Shown here: one piece after another, positions 62,028 to 63,536 of the stretch
Position numbering within the stretch: position 1 is the first letter of the stretch
Layout: every line of letters starts with the position of its first letter
Assembly: GCA_023667365.1 (NCBI GenBank)
Contig: JAMPAG010000005.1
Coordinates: 1 to 63,536 of the forward strand
Direction: 5' to 3'
From: a bacterium
Lineage (GTDB): Bacteria > Bacillota > Clostridia > Lachnospirales > Lachnospiraceae
DNA length: 63,536 nucleotides
The notes under the pieces: generated by a model
The model's input: only the letters and a program-made list of their open reading frames with translations
Told to the model about the DNA's origin: nothing
Database searches by the model: none
Translations under genes and position numbers: made by a program

Positions 62028-62654
62028 ATGTTATATGATTATCTTATGGAGAACTATGGGGAAAATACCCCTATTTTTGTATCGAAGTTAAATGTAGAAG
62101 GATTGAATGAAAGCACATTGCGGGTTCAGATAAAAAAACTGGCAGATGCCGGAAAACTAAAGAGATTTGACACGGGTGTTTATTTTATTCCGAAAAAATC
62201 AATTTTCAAGTCGGGTTCCACGATTTCGCCAATGCAGGTGATCGAAAAAAGATATTTAAAGGATAAAGATGATGTGTTCGGTTATTTGAGCGGGTATATG
62301 CTTGTCAATATGCTTGGATTGACAACGCAGGTTCCGATGGTTTATGAGGTGGTGTCCAATCATGCTACCACGGATTACAGGAAAACTATGATAGGCAAAA
62401 CCAGAGTGATTGTCAGACGGCCGAAGGTTGAGGTTACAAATGAGAATGTCAGGATTTTGCAGTTTCTTGATCTGATTAAGGATGTGGATGTTTATTCCGA
62501 AGAAGAGGGTGATGCTTTAAAAAAAAGGATAATCGAGATTATGAAGACGATGGATGTTACCTTTTCGGCGTTGGAACCGTATTTAAACTATTACCCGGAA
62601 AAGATATATAAAAATATGTACGAAACGGGGGTGCTTGCAGGTGTATTTGCATGA
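62028..62654 (+). CDS. abiEi: AbiEi antitoxin of a type IV toxin-antitoxin system
   Basis: A 208-residue protein with an N-terminal winged helix-turn-helix (PIFVSKLNVEGLNESTLRVQIKKLADAGKLKRFDTGVYFIPKK) and a C-terminal AbiEi domain (YLSGYMLVNMLGLTTQVPMVYEVVSNHATTDYRKTMIGKTRVIVRRPK). It represses its own operon and protects from the AbiEii toxin without direct binding, as in other AbiE pairs. GAGGGAG lies upstream of ATG 62028. A longer frame starting at 61908 is possible, but its first 40 codons contain the promoter at 61950-61978 and look non-conserved. The toxin gene overlaps its end by 14 bases. Confidence 0.85.
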   Translation: MLYDYLMENYGENTPIFVSKLNVEGLNESTLRVQIKKLADAGKLKRFDTGVYFIPKKSIFKSGSTISPMQVIEKRYLKDKDDVFGYLSGYMLVNMLGLTTQVPMVYEVVSNHATTDYRKTMIGKTRVIVRRPKVEVTNENVRILQFLDLIKDVDVYSEEEGDALKKRIIEIMKTMDVTFSALEPYLNYYPEKIYKNMYETGVLAGVFA

Positions 62655-63536
62655 GGACAGGGAACAATTTGTAGATGCCGTAACAAAGTCGGTTCAGCAT
62701 ACGAATATGTCAGAAATGATTATTGAAAAGGATTATTATGTGACCATGATCTTAAGGCTTTTGTCACAAAAACTGCCATATGTGGTGTTTAAGGGTGGGA
62801 CATCGCTGTCGAAGTGCCACAGGGTTATTAAGCGTTTTTCGGAGGATATAGACATAACAATTGATACTTCCCTGTCCCAAGGGGAGAAAAAGAAGTTGAA
62901 ATATGCGCTTGTCGATATTGCGGAAGAATTAGGAATGAATATATCAAATTTGGAGGATACAAGGAGCGGAAGGGATTATAACAGATACCAAATTGAATAT
63001 AAGAGTGCATTTGAAATAGGGGAGATTTCCATATCATCATTTGTCCTTTTGGAAACATCGTTTACGGCGGTTTCTTTTCCTGCCGTAATGATGTCCGTTA
63101 CAAATTATATTGGCGGGGTAATGACGGAGGAGGCACCGGAAATGATAGGTGAATATCATATGGAACCTTTTGAGATGAAGGTACAGGGACTTGACCGTAC
63201 ATTGATTGACAAGGTGTTTGCCATCTGTGATTATTATATGCAAAATCGAATTAAAAAGCATTCAAGGCACATTTATGACATCTATAAGTTGCAGCCGCTT
63301 GTGAAGTCGGATGAGAGTTTCAAAAGGTTAGTGGAAGAAGTTAGAACCGTGAGAAAAAGTTCCAGCATATGTCCTTCTGCACAGGATGATGTGGATATTC
63401 CAGCACTTTTGCAACTGATTACAGAACAGGAAATTTATAAGGATGACTATCAAAATTTGACGGAGGCTCTGCTTGAGGAAGATGTCAGTTATGAAATGGC
63501 TGTTCAGGCAATAGAAAAAATACGAGTAAGCGGAAT
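62641..63536 (+). CDS. abiEii: AbiEii nucleotidyltransferase toxin (3' end outside the window)
   Basis: The frame opens at GTG 62641, overlapping the antitoxin by 14 bases, and is still open at the window end after about 298 codons. VVFKGGTSLSKCHRVIKRFSEDIDI carries the nucleotidyltransferase motif GGTSL and DxD typical of AbiEii, and GLDRTLIDKVFAICDYY with HIYDIYKL matches the family's later motif. AbiEii-type enzymes add nucleotides to RNA such as tRNA and can stop growth on phage infection. The C-terminus is not visible. The gene is AT-rich compared with the metabolic genes, in keeping with acquired defence genes. Confidence 0.85.
   Translation, partial: MYLHEDREQFVDAVTKSVQHTNMSEMIIEKDYYVTMILRLLSQKLPYVVFKGGTSLSKCHRVIKRFSEDIDITIDTSLSQGEKKKLKYALVDIAEELGMNISNLEDTRSGRDYNRYQIEYKSAFEIGEISISSFVLLETSFTAVSFPAVMMSVTNYIGGVMTEEAPEMIGEYHMEPFEMKVQGLDRTLIDKVFAICDYYMQNRIKKHSRHIYDIYKLQPLVKSDESFKRLVEEVRTVRKSSSICPSAQDDVDIPALLQLITEQEIYKDDYQNLTEALLEEDVSYEMAVQAIEKIRVSG

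Overview
The window looks like chromosome from a Gram-positive Clostridia, most likely Lachnospiraceae. The pointers are an hprK / Crh-like HPr / rapZ / whiA block, an ammonium transporter fused to its own PII protein, class II aldolase, ROK glucokinase, AGCS and MATE carriers, strong AGGAGG-type ribosome binding sites, and frequent TTGACA-N17-TATAAT promoters. I saw no rRNA, tRNA, transposase, integrase, prophage or CRISPR array.

Layout. (1) 160-2457: a secreted amidase-like protein and a lipoprotein, closed by a terminator. (2) 2635-20425: a ribosomally made, post-translationally modified peptide (RiPP) locus, the most interesting part. It holds a radical SAM/SPASM maturase of the CcpM type, a TIGR04066-type maturation protein, an acyl-carrier-like protein without its serine, two 75-residue Cys-rich precursors with identical cysteine spacing, three giant FtsX-type permeases, one MacB-type ATPase, an ABC exporter without a peptidase domain, and a signal-less subtilase whose C-terminal half resembles the TIGR04066 protein. 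A 60-nt hairpin follows each permease and another hairpin separates each precursor from its permease. (3) 20595-28000: chemoreceptor, pyrG, a secreted protein and a GT-C-like membrane protein. (4) 28160-43528: housekeeping and carbon control (ftsH, MATE, uvrC, hprK, glucokinase, murB, rapZ, whiA, Crh-like, lipid kinase, AGCS carrier, aldolase). (5) 43798-57062: a membrane glycosyltransferase gene broken at a run of nine G, a GNAT protein, cyclophilin, Amt-PII, a trypsin-TM-FHA protein, a heterodimeric ABC exporter, a DUF1796-like protein and a rhomboid. (6) 57118-63536: a defence and stress-type end with HicAB, a GntR-controlled ABC-2 transporter plus CPBP protease, and an AbiEi/AbiEii pair whose toxin gene runs off the window.

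How it fits together. In the RiPP locus the radical SAM enzyme probably makes Cys-derived crosslinks in the CxC-rich cores, helped by the TIGR04066-type and carrier-like proteins. The cytoplasmic subtilase may remove the leader, the 617-residue ABC exporter may move the product out, and the FtsX permeases with their ATPase may give immunity or further export. In the metabolic block HprK can phosphorylate Ser46 of the Crh-like protein encoded 4 kb away, linking sugar status to gene control. Family names such as CcpM and TIGR04066/04067 are recalled from family knowledge; no database was searched.
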